A stretch of DNA of 64,000 nucleotides. It comes from Tetraselmis striata. Taxonomy: Eukaryota > Chlorophyta > Chlorodendrophyceae > Chlorodendrales > Chlorodendraceae. Each line of letters starts with the position of its first letter. Position 1 is the stretch's first letter. The notes beneath the pieces were generated by a model, which did no database searches, was not told the origin of the DNA, and saw only the letters and a program-made list of their open reading frames with translations. The stretch spans positions 248,001-312,000 of the forward strand of contig VCJN01002319.1 in NCBI GenBank assembly GCA_006384855.1, read 5' to 3'. This document shows positions 10,641-21,059 of the stretch, in pieces. Position numbers and translations under genes: made by a program.

Positions 10641-11974
10641 ACCCAAAGTAAGGAACACGCCGCTATCTCACCTCCCGCGGGATGGTGAAAGAGCGTCGGC
10701 ACGCCGTGGCTCTCACTCAGAGGCCGCGCCGGGTGAAAGGGCCACTCAGCAACACACTTAGCTTGGCGTGAGTGCCCTTCGCCCACTCAATGCCACGTTG
10801 TTCACGGCTCGCTCAAGCACAAACACAAAGTGTCCCCAAAGGTGGTAAACCCTTTGCCTCTCGCTCGTCACCAAACCCAAAAGGAAACTCGAATCACTCC
10901 ACACCTCGTCACCTTGCTAGTCCTAGGGCCTTTCCTGGCCCAACCTCTAGTGGGTTTTTTTCCCTCACCCTTCGAGTCTTATGTACTCTTAGGAGTTGTT
11001 CCCACATAGATTTGTCTCCAAACACCCCTCAGACCTTTCCTCACCTCTAGCACTCACTCTCACCCACGAGCGCTCTTCCCCCTTGTCTGAACGCAAACCT
11101 AAGTCACTATAGGCACCTCTCAGACGCCTATAGGGCTTTAGTTCAGACCAGCGTTGCTGGTCTTGCCCGTACTCAGGGGGGTAAATGCCAGTGGCAATAA
11201 AGCCCCTCACCACAGGTCACCGCCACGCCGTGCAGTACTTTATGCAGTGCTGGTCGCGGCTATCAACCGTTCCTACGGTACTTTACGTCGATACCGCGTT
11301 GAATGGTGACAACCGAGCACCACCACTAGCGCGCGCGCACGATGCAGCAAGCAGCACGCGTGCGACCGTACGACAAGCACGTAGGCTACCGTGGTTACCT
11401 TTGGCCCTCGTTCCTCAAGCCGATCTCCGTCCCTTACACCGTCTCCGTCCCGTACACATGCTCTTGCCTATGCCTGTCATAGGCAAACACAGGCAAGACA
11501 AGGGCAAAGAGGGACCGCCAGAAGGCGGAGGCCCTCTTTAAGCACGCGATCGCGGCCATGGCAAGGCGGCCGCACGTCACGGAAAGTGCTAATTGCACGC
11601 GCGCCGTGCGCGCACCGCGCGCCAGACGCATTACGCACTGCCCTTGTCTAATGGTACTCATTAAGTCCTATACTGCTACTCGGCTGCGGCTACGATGAGT
11701 CTTGCGCCTTGACCAGCAGCAGTACAATACTTCGTCTTCTGCAGGTAGTCTACCTTAGGGGTCTCTGTTAGAGGTCCCGATTAGAGGTACTATCTGAGTT
11801 CCCTTAGAAATCCCGCCGAGATGTGCTTGGGCGGGTCTCTGATCTCGGGTATGTCTCCTTGCGCCTCGCTCAGGGCTATGGCCAGGGTATGGAGCCCTAA
11901 CCAATCAGGTGCCCTGCCTGTGGTCTCAACCGGGTATGGAACCCTAGCCGTAACCCTAGCCGACCCGGAAGGGC
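10641..11974. other. No recognisable gene
   Basis: Mixed-composition sequence without a convincing frame. Short local repeats occur, such as GGGTATGGAGCCCTAACC-like words near 11886-11960 and a GGCAAACACAGGCAAGACA stretch near 11482. Nothing else is supported. Confidence 0.5.
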
Positions 11975-12857
11975 TTGGCTGTCCCGTTCTTCATGCGAAA
12001 AGGACATGACAGGTGCTGCGGCAATTCCATGTTCCGCGTTGCCGCTCGCCGCCCATTTGTCCTTCCGGCGGCTCATGTCCTCTCCCTTGGCGAGCCATGC
12101 CCTTGTGCTTTTTGCTCCTTCTCGGTACAAGGCATGCTGGCCCGTTTTGAGGTTGCTGGCGTGGAATTCACTCCTTCAGCTTGGGCGGTCGCTTACGTTG
12201 ATCACGTGGCACGTCGCTCTGGGGGCGACTCCAATCACGCCGCACATGAGCGGGCGGCACATGGCCTTTCCGACGTTTGCCACGACGTGAAGTCCGCTAT
12301 GGGCGTGGGTGTCCAGATCTTCACGGACCCGTCGGTGCTTGTTTCTCTTCCGAAGGGCAGCGACGGCCGGCCGGCCGATGTTGGGCTTTTTGGGTATGGT
12401 GGTATCCGTGGGAATACGGTTGCTGTCGATACCACCATTGACCCTATCTTCGGCGTGTCAAGCTCGGATCCAACGACTGCATTGCGGGCTGCAGAGCGCC
12501 ACAAAATCCAAAAGTATGACGGGGGTGTCCGGAACGCCGCCGGCATGCTTCGTTTTGTTTCTTTCGCCGTCTCCGAGTTCGGCTCGCTAGCCCCGCACGC
12601 TGAGGCCTTCTTGGTGGAGCTCGCGAAAGCTAGCCACACACATACTGGTCAAAAAATCGGCCAGCTCTTGTCTGCATGCGTGGCGCCGCCGTTTCTCCTT
12701 GCTCATCAACATGGCACATGCAGATAACTACGTTATTGGCGGCGTCGCGGCGGCGCGCGCGGCACGTGATGGTGCTCCTGCGCCTGCGTCGCGTCGCTCG
12801 TCGGCATGTGTTGCTATGACCCAGGTCATTGGTTGCAAGCGTACTCGCCGCGGCTGA
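11975..12857 (+). pseudogene. C-terminal endonuclease-like part of a non-LTR-type element
   Basis: The frame carries a pattern typical of C-terminal nuclease-like regions of algal RT-derived genes. A helix (ERAAHGLSDVCHDVKS) is followed by GRPADVGLFGYGG, VAVDTTIDPIFG, and then ERHKIQKYDGG and FAVSEFGSLAP. The spaced D...D-x-T...K resembles a PD-(D/E)XK core, inferred by pattern only. The frame ends at 12727, but a neighbouring frame continues NMAHADNYVIGG to a TGA at 12857, so a frameshift near 12690 is likely. It could be the distal half of the same element type as the RT fragment at 1967-2771. Confidence 0.5.
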
Positions 12858-13706
12858 TGACTTAACCCCGGGCGGTGGTCCCCATTGGTTTCATGTTTCC
12901 CTTTCGCTCTTTATGGTCGTTCCTTGGCTTCAGTGCTTCCCTTGACCCTTTGGTTCCTGTCAGCTTGGCGACTTCGTGGTTCCCTTGGCTCTTCCTTGGT
13001 TCTTGGCTCATTGGCCTCCTGCTCGACCTTGGATTCAGGCTTACGTCTCTCTTTTGCTGGCATTTTTTCATAGTTGCTGTGAGTTCTGTTTGTAGTGCGC
13101 ATATGTTAAAGCACTGATGTAAAAAATTCACAGCACGTGGCACGTGGGTCCGATCTATCATGGCGAATATCAGAAAACATGGAGACAATTGCCGTGGCAA
13201 ACATCGCTGGGGGAACCGCGCCTTTAGGGGAAGGGTTTGTCCGCGGTATTGTGTTCAGCATCTCTTAGGCATGTATCACTGTATGTATGACACTGGACGT
13301 AAAGTGGGGTAGAGTTCGCCCCGGGACATCGGCCGAAGCCGCCCCAGCACATGACCTCTTGCGCGCCAACTGCAGTCGTAGGTCCGGCATAGCCCATTGC
13401 CTCATTCGAACCCCGAAGGGCTAATGCATCAAGCGGGTAAACCCGGAACACGCCGGGCCGATGTTGCCGAAATACATCGAACAGGAATCGATGAATCGAT
13501 CCCGGACCTCTTATTGCATACGAGACGACCGCTCGACCAAGCGGAGAAGGAATGTCCATGAATGTACCATCCGGGAGGTCCTCAACCGGTAGACCGCTCT
13601 ACCGCCGTAATTTCTACACGCACAGCGCGCCACGTCGCAAAAAGAGCAACTCAGCCGTAGAGCGGTCACTCCTAGAGCGGTAGACTGGTCTAGCATTTCG
13701 GCGGAA
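12858..13706. other. Pyrimidine-rich tail and unrecognised sequence
   Basis: 12880-13080 is T/C-rich and could be the 3' tail of the preceding element. A 111-codon minus frame (13224-13559) has a non-random look (FRQHRPGVFRVYPLDAL) but I do not recognise it. At 13590-13675 a short inverted repeat, GACCGCTCTAC / GTAGAGCGGTC, is visible. No gene is claimed. Confidence 0.35.
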
Positions 13707-15478
13707 GGGTGGCATCGGTAGCTATCAGGCCAGGATTGGGCGGAACTCAGTTCCGTTCCGACGAGTTCCGGAGTTCCGGCCCGGGTGGAACTAAACCGCC
13801 GGAATTCCGTTCCGCCGGAACTCGTCGGCCAAAAACCCGGTGGAACTGACTTTCCCCGCCCCCCGCCCCCTTGGAACTACATCGAAACTTATCCTAATGG
13901 ACTCCAGCGTGTTGCTATCGCGTTGGCTCGTCGAGATATGGTGATATATACGGGGAGAAAAACACCGCATGTGCCATCAGGGAGGCAGATATATCGCCGC
14001 CATCACAGTTGGCATGCCATACCAGAGTTGCTGACACCTTACTCACCCCTCGCCCCTCACCCTCAGCTATGGCTTCCGACAATATAACCTTCCCTCTCGA
14101 CCCGGAGGCGGAAGAGGACGCGTCTATGGATCAGGATGAAACGGAAGGCGACGTAGAGGAGGATCCCGCCGCCGCCGACGGCGGTGATGCCGCCGATGAC
14201 TCAGTGAACAGAGGAACCCCCCGATGAACAGTGAACGCCGGGCCAGCGGAACCCCCCCCCCCCCCCCCCCCCCCGCCCTCGCGCCCGCCACTGCCGGCTC
14301 GCCCGCCCGACCCGAAACACTACTCAGCATAATACCGATGCTCAGCATGACAAGAATGATCAAGCATATACAACCGATCCTAGCTTTCGTTGTCGCGCCG
14401 AGATGCTCGTTCGGAACCACAACAAAACCTGGGTATCCACTCAGAAGCGAGGGGCAGAGTGGGCCCTCTATATGTCCCTCGTGATCCCGCTCCTGAGAAT
14501 AAAGACGAAACGACTTACAAGGGCGGTGATCTATACGTCGAGTGCTTTCTCTGTCACGCTGCGCAGGAAGATAACCCGCATTTCGCATTTCCCGGCCGCG
14601 GAGGACCAAAAGATGCAGGCGCATTACAACGCAACGTCGTTCTGGGCCCCGCCGGTGCGCCGCGCACTAAAGACGGCGGCTGCTTCGCCAAGCACACCAC
14701 CTACTACCAGTAGAAGTCCGCCCTAACTTGTTAAAGAAGCACTGCAAACCCCAAATCATGCAGCTGAGCTATTGGGGGTGCGTTTTGCTTCCGTGCCTTC
14801 CGCATAATGCGTGCGGTTGCCGACTGCATGTTGCCGACTACTGCTTTTGATACATATACATATGTTACTTATCACGATCCCATCCGAGCTGGATGAGGCG
14901 CACGCCATCGAGACAGTAGCATGCGAGGGCTTTCCTGACAACCGCGAGCATGAGGGATCGGCGCTATAGCGCTACCTAGTTGAGGAGGAGCAGCCGCTGA
15001 CCGCCTTGGAGCGTGCCGATGAGGAGGCATCTACCAGCAACCGCTTCGTCGTCATGTGATGTATTAGAATGCATACTTAGCATGGTTGGCCGTGAGGCCG
15101 CGTGGACAAGGGGCGTATACATCACAACGACATGTAATATTGGTTTTTAGAATCCGCAGCTCACACTAATGGTGCCACACGCATGCAGAACTGCACAGCT
15201 CATAGCATCCCAACAACCCAGTACAAACAACCCAGTTCCGGCCTTGAATCCGGCGGAACTCCGTTCAGTTCCAGCGGAACTAGTTTATTCCGGCGGAAGT
15301 CCGTAATTCCGTTTCGTGGTTCTGATCAGTCCCGGCGGAAGTGAACGGAATTCCGGGGTTCCGTTCCGACGGACTGAATTCCGCGGAATTCCTCCATTTG
15401 GACGGAACGGAACTCCTCCGGAACGGAACTCCTCCATTTTGGAGTTCCGCCCAACCCTGGTAGCTACCGATGCCACCC
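13707..15478. mobile_element. Candidate DNA transposon with terminal inverted repeats
   Basis: The left end reads GGGTGGCATCGGTAGCTA (13707-13724) and the right end carries its exact reverse complement (15461-15478). Both ends continue inward through TTGGGCGGAACT and then into clusters of AGTTCC/GGAACT/TTCCG words (to about 13855 and from about 15233). The whole unit is about 1.77 kb. Matching ends plus matching sub-terminal clusters support a transposon. I could not find a convincing target duplication, and no transposase domain is recognised inside. Confidence 0.55.
14069..14713 (+). CDS. Possible ORFs inside the TIR element
   Basis: A 52-codon frame starts MASDNITFPLDPEAEEDASM after a CAG-rich boundary and is strongly acidic. 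It stops at 14227, just before a 23-base C tract. Downstream, a second frame (to 14713) reads YVPRDPAPENKDETTYKGGD and VECFLCHAAQEDNPH, with a C-x2-C-H pair that might be part of a zinc finger. They may be two exons with the C tract in the intron, or debris. No family is recognised. Confidence 0.25.
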
Positions 15479-16320
15479 CCCGCTCTCCTCGTCTACCACA
15501 CTATTGCTTCAGTTTGAACGCGGCATCTTGTCACTAGCGAATCCACCTTCATCGCGCTACCCCTCGCCCGCCGCTCCCATTAGTCCCACGGAAACTTCGC
15601 GCCGGCGGTACATGGATTTCACGCCTCACAGCCATGGCTGCGCTCCCGGAATCGCCCCGCAAGGCGCCACGGGCGGCTGGTCAAGCGGCAAGTCAAGCGT
15701 GTCCTCTGTCTCCACGCACCCGGCCGATCTCGCCCCGTAGTCGTTTGAATCCCGCCTATTCCCTTAATCGGCACGAGACAGTGATACGAGGTATAATTGT
15801 TATATCATCGAGTGCCTTCTGTGAATAATCGTTATTTCATCGTTGTGCATCGGGACGCATTCATGCAGCTTTATCTAATTTGGAGAATGATATATTTGTC
15901 CAGGTTATTTGTGCACAATGAGAAAATGACATTAGTGCTATCCGAGATATATTCGCAATGCGACTACGATGAATCTGTCAACTTTCTTTCAAGAAAAGGC
16001 AAATTATCTCCAGATTACATGTATTCTTTTCTTTTCATATTTTTCCTATATAGAAAGGCAGGTCCGATTAATTGCCGTTATGCTTTAGTACTCTACTTTC
16101 CGGAGAAACAGAGGGGGGGGGGTTCACTTTGTAAGTGGCCTCAACTTTATGTTCACGTACTTAAGCAGTACTCGACGGCTGGGAGCGGTGCATGAGCGGC
16201 TGGCGGGGGCTCAGCCCCGCACCACCGCCGTTAATATCAGCCATATCCTTGGACGGCGCTTGGCCGGGTTGTACAGACACCTCCCGCTGGCCCACCCTAA
16301 TTCACCATCTCATTCCTCCT
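15479..16320. other. AT-richer intergenic stretch
   Basis: One 132-codon frame (15797-16195) is hydrophobic and AT-rich with no motif and is probably chance. An 8-G run sits at about 16111-16118. No gene is supported. Confidence 0.4.
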
Positions 16321-16326
16321 CGCCAA

Positions 16327-17375
16327 GATGGCTAACGACGACGACTTCTGCTTGAAGATCACTGTGATATGGGAAGGCCGGCTTCTTGCCAAGTCTATGC
16401 TCGACTTCGAGCGGGGGTAGATGGGGCCGTGGCCGGGGCGAGCAGTCGCACATGGCAGCGCCTACTGAACAGCCAACACAGCCGGCTGCTAGGCAAGACA
16501 CTGCCATTGCGGTGTCGTCCCATGCTCGTGTAGTTGGCAATCGGACGGGATTCCAGACCGGAGGCATTGAACGGCTGCGTGGAATTGTGCGCTGCAATAA
16601 GGAGCCGGATTACCAAATTAAAGCCGAGGTGCATCTTCTCTTGGCAAGCATATTGCAACATGGTGCCATCGCGAGCTGATGGCGAGGAGCCATGTCTCAC
16701 ACCAAAGGAGACTAGCAACTGGCGGTGAGCTGCTCTGTCTCCCTCTGCATGCCACATTCAATATATCATCTGCAGTTGACACGCCACTGATTAACCATAT
16801 ACATCATGTCACGTTGCTATGGCGCAGGTGGCTTGCTGCCAATGGCCTTGCAGACGGTCAGAACTCTGTGACATGCAACCTCTGGATGAGGACCATCCTC
16901 ATCATGCTTCCTTTGTGTATGATTCCGGCCTTGCATGTGCTTCTCTGTTGGAGACTGAGTATTATACACACAGGAAGAAGAACCCTACTTGGGTGTTCAT
17001 CCCCACCTTGTGTGCAGTGTGTGCATGGTCATCAGGTGAGGCTTGCTGCCATCTCTGTACCCCCTTCTTGCCTCATTACCTGTCCCGTGCCTTATCTTAA
17101 TGTCTGCCTTGCTATGTTGTGCCCACTGATTATGCATCGCGCGCGCTGATGGGCAGGTGATGCATATGGAGGCCTCATTGATGCTGAGTTACAGCCTGCC
17201 TACAACATTGTTTTGCCCCTATGCAAAACCCGTGAGCGTTCAACCGGGTACCGGGTGCTCGTGAGGGGCGTCAAGGCCAATTGTGTTGAAAAGCTGCATG
17301 AGCTAGATAGGCAGACAACATTGCGTAGCATAGGTGAGCAGAGAGTAGAGCGGCGCCACAACAGTAGCAACAAAT
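16327..17375 (+). CDS. Unrecognised, probably spliced gene
   Basis: An ATG at 16327 opens MANDDDFCLKITVIWEGRLL and reaches a G|GTAGAT donor-like site at about 16418. A later frame ends ...TWVFIPTLCAVCAWSSG at a GTGAGG donor (about 17036). After a GGGCAG acceptor comes an exon with GGLIDAELQPAYNIVLPLCK and YRVLVRGVKANCVEKL, ending near a CATAG|GTGAGC site at about 17333. The frames have protein-like composition and splice-type borders on one strand. I cannot join them with certainty and do not recognise the protein. Confidence 0.3.
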
Positions 17376-17629
17376 AGCAGCGACATACAGCAGATCTGCG
17401 GCCGCATAGCACTACATGGAGGGGTGGATAGGGCCACCGCATGGTTGGGTTGCCTTGATGCTGACTGTAGTTTGCTGATGGTTCCTAAAAGTGCCCCACC
17501 CCCTCTCCGGTTTTATGCTTGCACACAACCATGCTTCGAAACCATTAAAAAAAGTCATTCCAGTGGTAGTCGTTATCCAATTTTCGGCATGTTCTACTAA
17601 GTACTGTGAGATCAACATAAATAAAGTAG

Positions 17630-17655
17630 GGGGGGGGGGGGGGGGGGGGGGGGGG
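17630..17655. repeat. Long poly-G tract
   Basis: An almost uninterrupted G run of about 26 bases, followed by more G-rich sequence (GGCGGGGGCGGGGGGG). It separates the unrecognised gene on the left from the piggyBac-type unit on the right. Confidence 0.8.
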
Positions 17656-17927
17656 CGAACAGAGGCGGGGGCGGGGGGGGTTTATAAAACATAAAAAACT
17701 AATCGGACTTATACCTCATTGCCCGACCTGTAACTTTCCGGCTAACGGACGTGAACCCCGGTACACCTATAGTGCACCTTGGTGCACTAAATAGTTAAAT
17801 AGAATTTCTGAGCAACGGAGGTCGTCCCAACCGTAACCAACGGTCAGGCCTCGTAGCTGACACCCCAAGGCAGCTGGGATATAGTTTTCGCGGCGGGGGT
17901 GGGCCAGATACCCACAATGCGCATGCG

Positions 17928-19830
17928 ATGGGCCCAGCAGATCGCGGGCTCCGCCGCCGCCACCACCACCACCTGCCCACCATGCGGCTGCCCCTCGGAA
18001 CGGCCATTACTGTCCGTTTCGGTGATATAACCGACGCCGCCAAGAAGGTATGGGTTGCTGCCCACCCAGGGGAGCCCGTGGCGGGTGTCACGCTGCGCGG
18101 CGTCGTCTGTGGCCACTCTGGCGCGTGGCATCGCGTCACTTTCGCCAAAGATCACCCTGAGATAGAGCGTGAGGTCAGCCTCAAGGCTGCCGCCCTCGTC
18201 CCCCCCGCCCCAGCAGCGGCCCCCGAGGAGCACAGGCGGGTGGGTCCGACCACCGTTGACTTGGAGGAGGTGCAGGCGGCCAACCAGCAGCTGCTGGATG
18301 CGTTTGCGGACGCCGATGCCGAGCCCGCTGGTGACTCCGCCGAACCCGACGAATATCCCGAGGCACCAACCCCTCGCCCCACCCCCACCGAGCTTCCGCC
18401 GCCTGACTGGGAACCCGCCTCTTGCTACCGCTGTCAGCATGAGCAGGCCAGAGCGTACCCCCCACGTTCCGGCCACTACCGCGGCAACCACAGTGAGGCG
18501 GCGCAGGCGGACGTGGCATGGCACTTCTGGCAGTGGTTCCCCCTCAGCGCGATGTCGCGCGCCGTCGATGCCATGAACCAGCCCCGCCACACCGAGAAGG
18601 GGGGGAGCAGTGTCGTCCCCTTCTCCCTGGCGGAGTTCAAGGTCTTCCTGGCGGTTCTACTCGCGATGACGCTTCACTCGACGGTGTCGCTGGAGGAGCT
18701 GTGGGACAACCCTGCAGTGCCCTCCATCAAGGCGATGCCCACCCGCTATGGCTTCGCTGCGCTGATGACACAGCGCCGCTTCAACGAGTGGCGCGCCTAC
18801 TTTCGCTTCTGGGGCGACCCTGGGGACCTGCCTAACAGTCATTAGAGCGAGACATGCCAGGACTGGGTGATAGAGGAATCAGCAACGCCTCATTATTGCT
18901 GTGGCAGGAGCGCGCATCAACTTCGCGTCACTGCAAAAGGAGCATGATGTTCCTGGCAAGCCTGGTGAGCGCTGCATGGTCTATGCCTCCGCCTGGCAGG
19001 ATACCCAACCCATGCTCCTTGTGCATACATGCTGCAGTGATGCTATCACACCGCCTGTGGAGCGACTGAAGTCCAAGTACAAGGACGGCCGCGTACACAA
19101 GTACCGCTACGAGGTGGAGCAACGGGAGAGCCACGCCACCTATCGGCAGCACTTCAACGCGGTGGACATCAACAACAAGCTGAGTGTGGGCCCCCACTCT
19201 GCCACTGGCTGGGGCACCCGTAGTGCTGTGCTCCGGTTCTGGCTGTACACCGCTGCAGTGGCCGAATCCAACGCCTACCTGTGCTACACTTCTTTCACCA
19301 ACAACAAGGACATGACGCGTCATGAGTGGAAGTGCGCCATGGTGGACGCGCTGGTTGCGGAGGGGAGGGCTGAGATGATGGGCTCTGCATCTGGCCTGCA
19401 CAGCACCTCGCCTGTCCCCCGCAGCCGTGCAACTACCCGCAGCTCAAAGAGCTCTCATTGCAGTGCTCCTAGTCCCTTTGATACTGAGACAGGTGACGGA
19501 CCCTCTGGAGTGCCCCGCGCGTTTGATGAGGGCTGGCGCACAAAAGGCACCAAGCGCACAGCTACGATGTACTCCGCTCCCAACCCTGAGAACACCCCCA
19601 GCAAGTTCAAGGATGGCAAAGAACGCGCCAAGCGTAGGCAGTGTGTGGAATGCCGCCGCAACCTGGTCCGTAGCATTTGCTCTGACTGCGGCGCCCCTGT
19701 GTGCTCATCCCTCTGCACCCGCCCATGCTTCGCCAAGCATGTTGCAGCCCACCTGCAGGCGGATGGATGGGCCAAGATTGGACCCGCCAACCCTCCCACC
19801 ATCAACAACAACCGTGTACTGGACATGTAA
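17928..19830 (+). pseudogene. piggyBac-type transposase, internally deleted
   Basis: Two frames of one transposase. The first (17928-18845) has a Pro/Glu-rich N-terminus and the piggyBac-like helical block FSLAEFKVFLAVLLAMTLH, MPTRYGFAALM and RRFNEWRAYFRF. The second (to a TAA at 19830) has YRQHFNAVDINNKLSVG, where the Asp fits the third catalytic Asp, and a basic linker. It ends in a C-terminal Cys/His-rich domain (CVEC, CSDCGAPVC, CFAKHVAAH). The sequence between WGDPGDLP and GARINFASLQ is only about 60 bases, whereas intact transposases have the region with the first two catalytic Asp residues there. The copy is therefore catalytically dead. 3' of the stop I see no clear terminal inverted repeat. 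Confidence 0.75.
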
Positions 19831-20074
19831 AGTCATCCCTCTGTGTAATCCTATCTTTCTGGGCATTGATGGTTATCATTATATGAGTGTCTTGCATTTT
19901 CAGAAATATTTTACGTATTTTTTTGCATTTTTCTGTCTTTTGTCGACAATTTATCGGCCGCCGTCGACCCCGACGATGGCCGCCACCCCGCCCACTGTAC
20001 CAACATCCCATCTTCCATGGCCAATAGGGACCAAAAGGCCCGGGAATCATGGTGGTTTGGGTGCGGCACTCCCC

Positions 20075-20095
20075 CTGGGTGATAGAGGAATCAGC
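20075..20095 (+). repeat. 21-bp direct repeat shared with the transposase deletion point
   Basis: CTGGGTGATAGAGGAATCAGC occurs here, 245 bp past the transposase stop, and again at 18863-18883, precisely where the middle of the transposase is missing. This suggests that the deletion involved a rearrangement with a distal sequence. Confidence 0.65.
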
Positions 20096-20499
20096 GCATA
20101 AAGTTTTTCGCTGAGATTATCGCCGAAATCTGGCCGATATCCCGATTTTAGGGTTTCCAGATGACGGTCCAGAAACCCTGTTAGGGTTTGTACTCTCTAC
20201 CGCAGCTAGAGAGTTGAGTTAGCATCAACATACTGGAAGGACGAGGAAAAACGATTAAACCTTGAGTGTGATATGGCCGGTCGACGACATGTATCTGTTT
20301 AGTGAACCCGGGTACACCAATCTAGCGTTAGCCGGAAAGGTAAGGATTATCCTATAAATAGCCTGGACGGGGGGTCGGTCGTCGATTCCGCCGCGCCGCG
20401 CCCGTCGTCTTTTGACGACTGCTGGTCAAAAGTACCTGTATGTATGTAGGGCTGTAGTGCTGCTAAAGCGAGCACTCGGACAATGAGTACACAGGCAGG

Positions 20500-20780
20500 G
20501 AGTACAGGTACCGTACCGGTACCTGTATGGCTGTATCCCCATATTTTACGGGTTAATTGTTGACTCTTTATTACGTTCCCATAAGGATTAGTAAATCTTT
20601 TGGGTTACTGGGAGAGCGTGAAGATCAGTCGTTATGGGATACCACCATCCCCGGAGTACAGGTACCGTACCGGTACCTACATCCCCATAAGGATTAGTTT
20701 ACTCTTCGTTGACTCTTCATTACATCCCCATAAGGATTAGTCGTTCCGGGATACCACCATCCCCGGTCCCGATGCGCCTG
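20500..20780. repeat. Cluster of short dispersed direct repeats
   Basis: GAGTACAGGTACCGTACCGG occurs at about 20500 and 20655; CCCCATAAGGATTAGT-like words occur three times; GGGATACCACCATCCCCGG occurs twice. The arrangement looks like an eroded tandem array of about 100-155 bp units between the piggyBac remnant and the LSD1-type gene. Confidence 0.6.
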
Positions 20781-20865
20781 CGCGGTCGCTCAAACCGCTC
20801 GTTGTTTTCGTCGCCCCTGCCTGCTGGTGGCCCACTAGCGCTATAGGCTGCAGATCCGCAGGCGC

Positions 20866-20981
20866 AACCGCCACCGACCTCTCCGGCCTACAGCTTACAG
20901 CGCTTTCCAGACGCCGCCCATGTAACCGCCACCGACCTCTCCGGCCTACAGCTTACAGCGCTTTCCAGACGCCGCCCATGT
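20866..20981. repeat. Tandem duplication, two 58-bp units
   Basis: Two consecutive 58-bp copies starting AACCGCCACCGACCTCTCC, identical by eye, ending 78 bp before the inferred start of the LSD1-type gene. They may lie in its promoter or 5' UTR. Confidence 0.85.
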
Positions 20982-21059
20982 AACCAAAGCTCAAACTTCT
21001 CCGGGCTCTACTGACACCGGCATACGTCACGAAACGGTGGCTGCCGATAACTGGGTCCC

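Noticed and set aside
13224..13559. tRNA-like segment and conserved-looking 111-codon frame on the minus strand
   Set aside because: TGGTCGAGCGGT and a possible GCA anticodon loop are present, but the T-arm does not form a 7-base loop and no acceptor stem pairs. The protein frame shows no recognised family.
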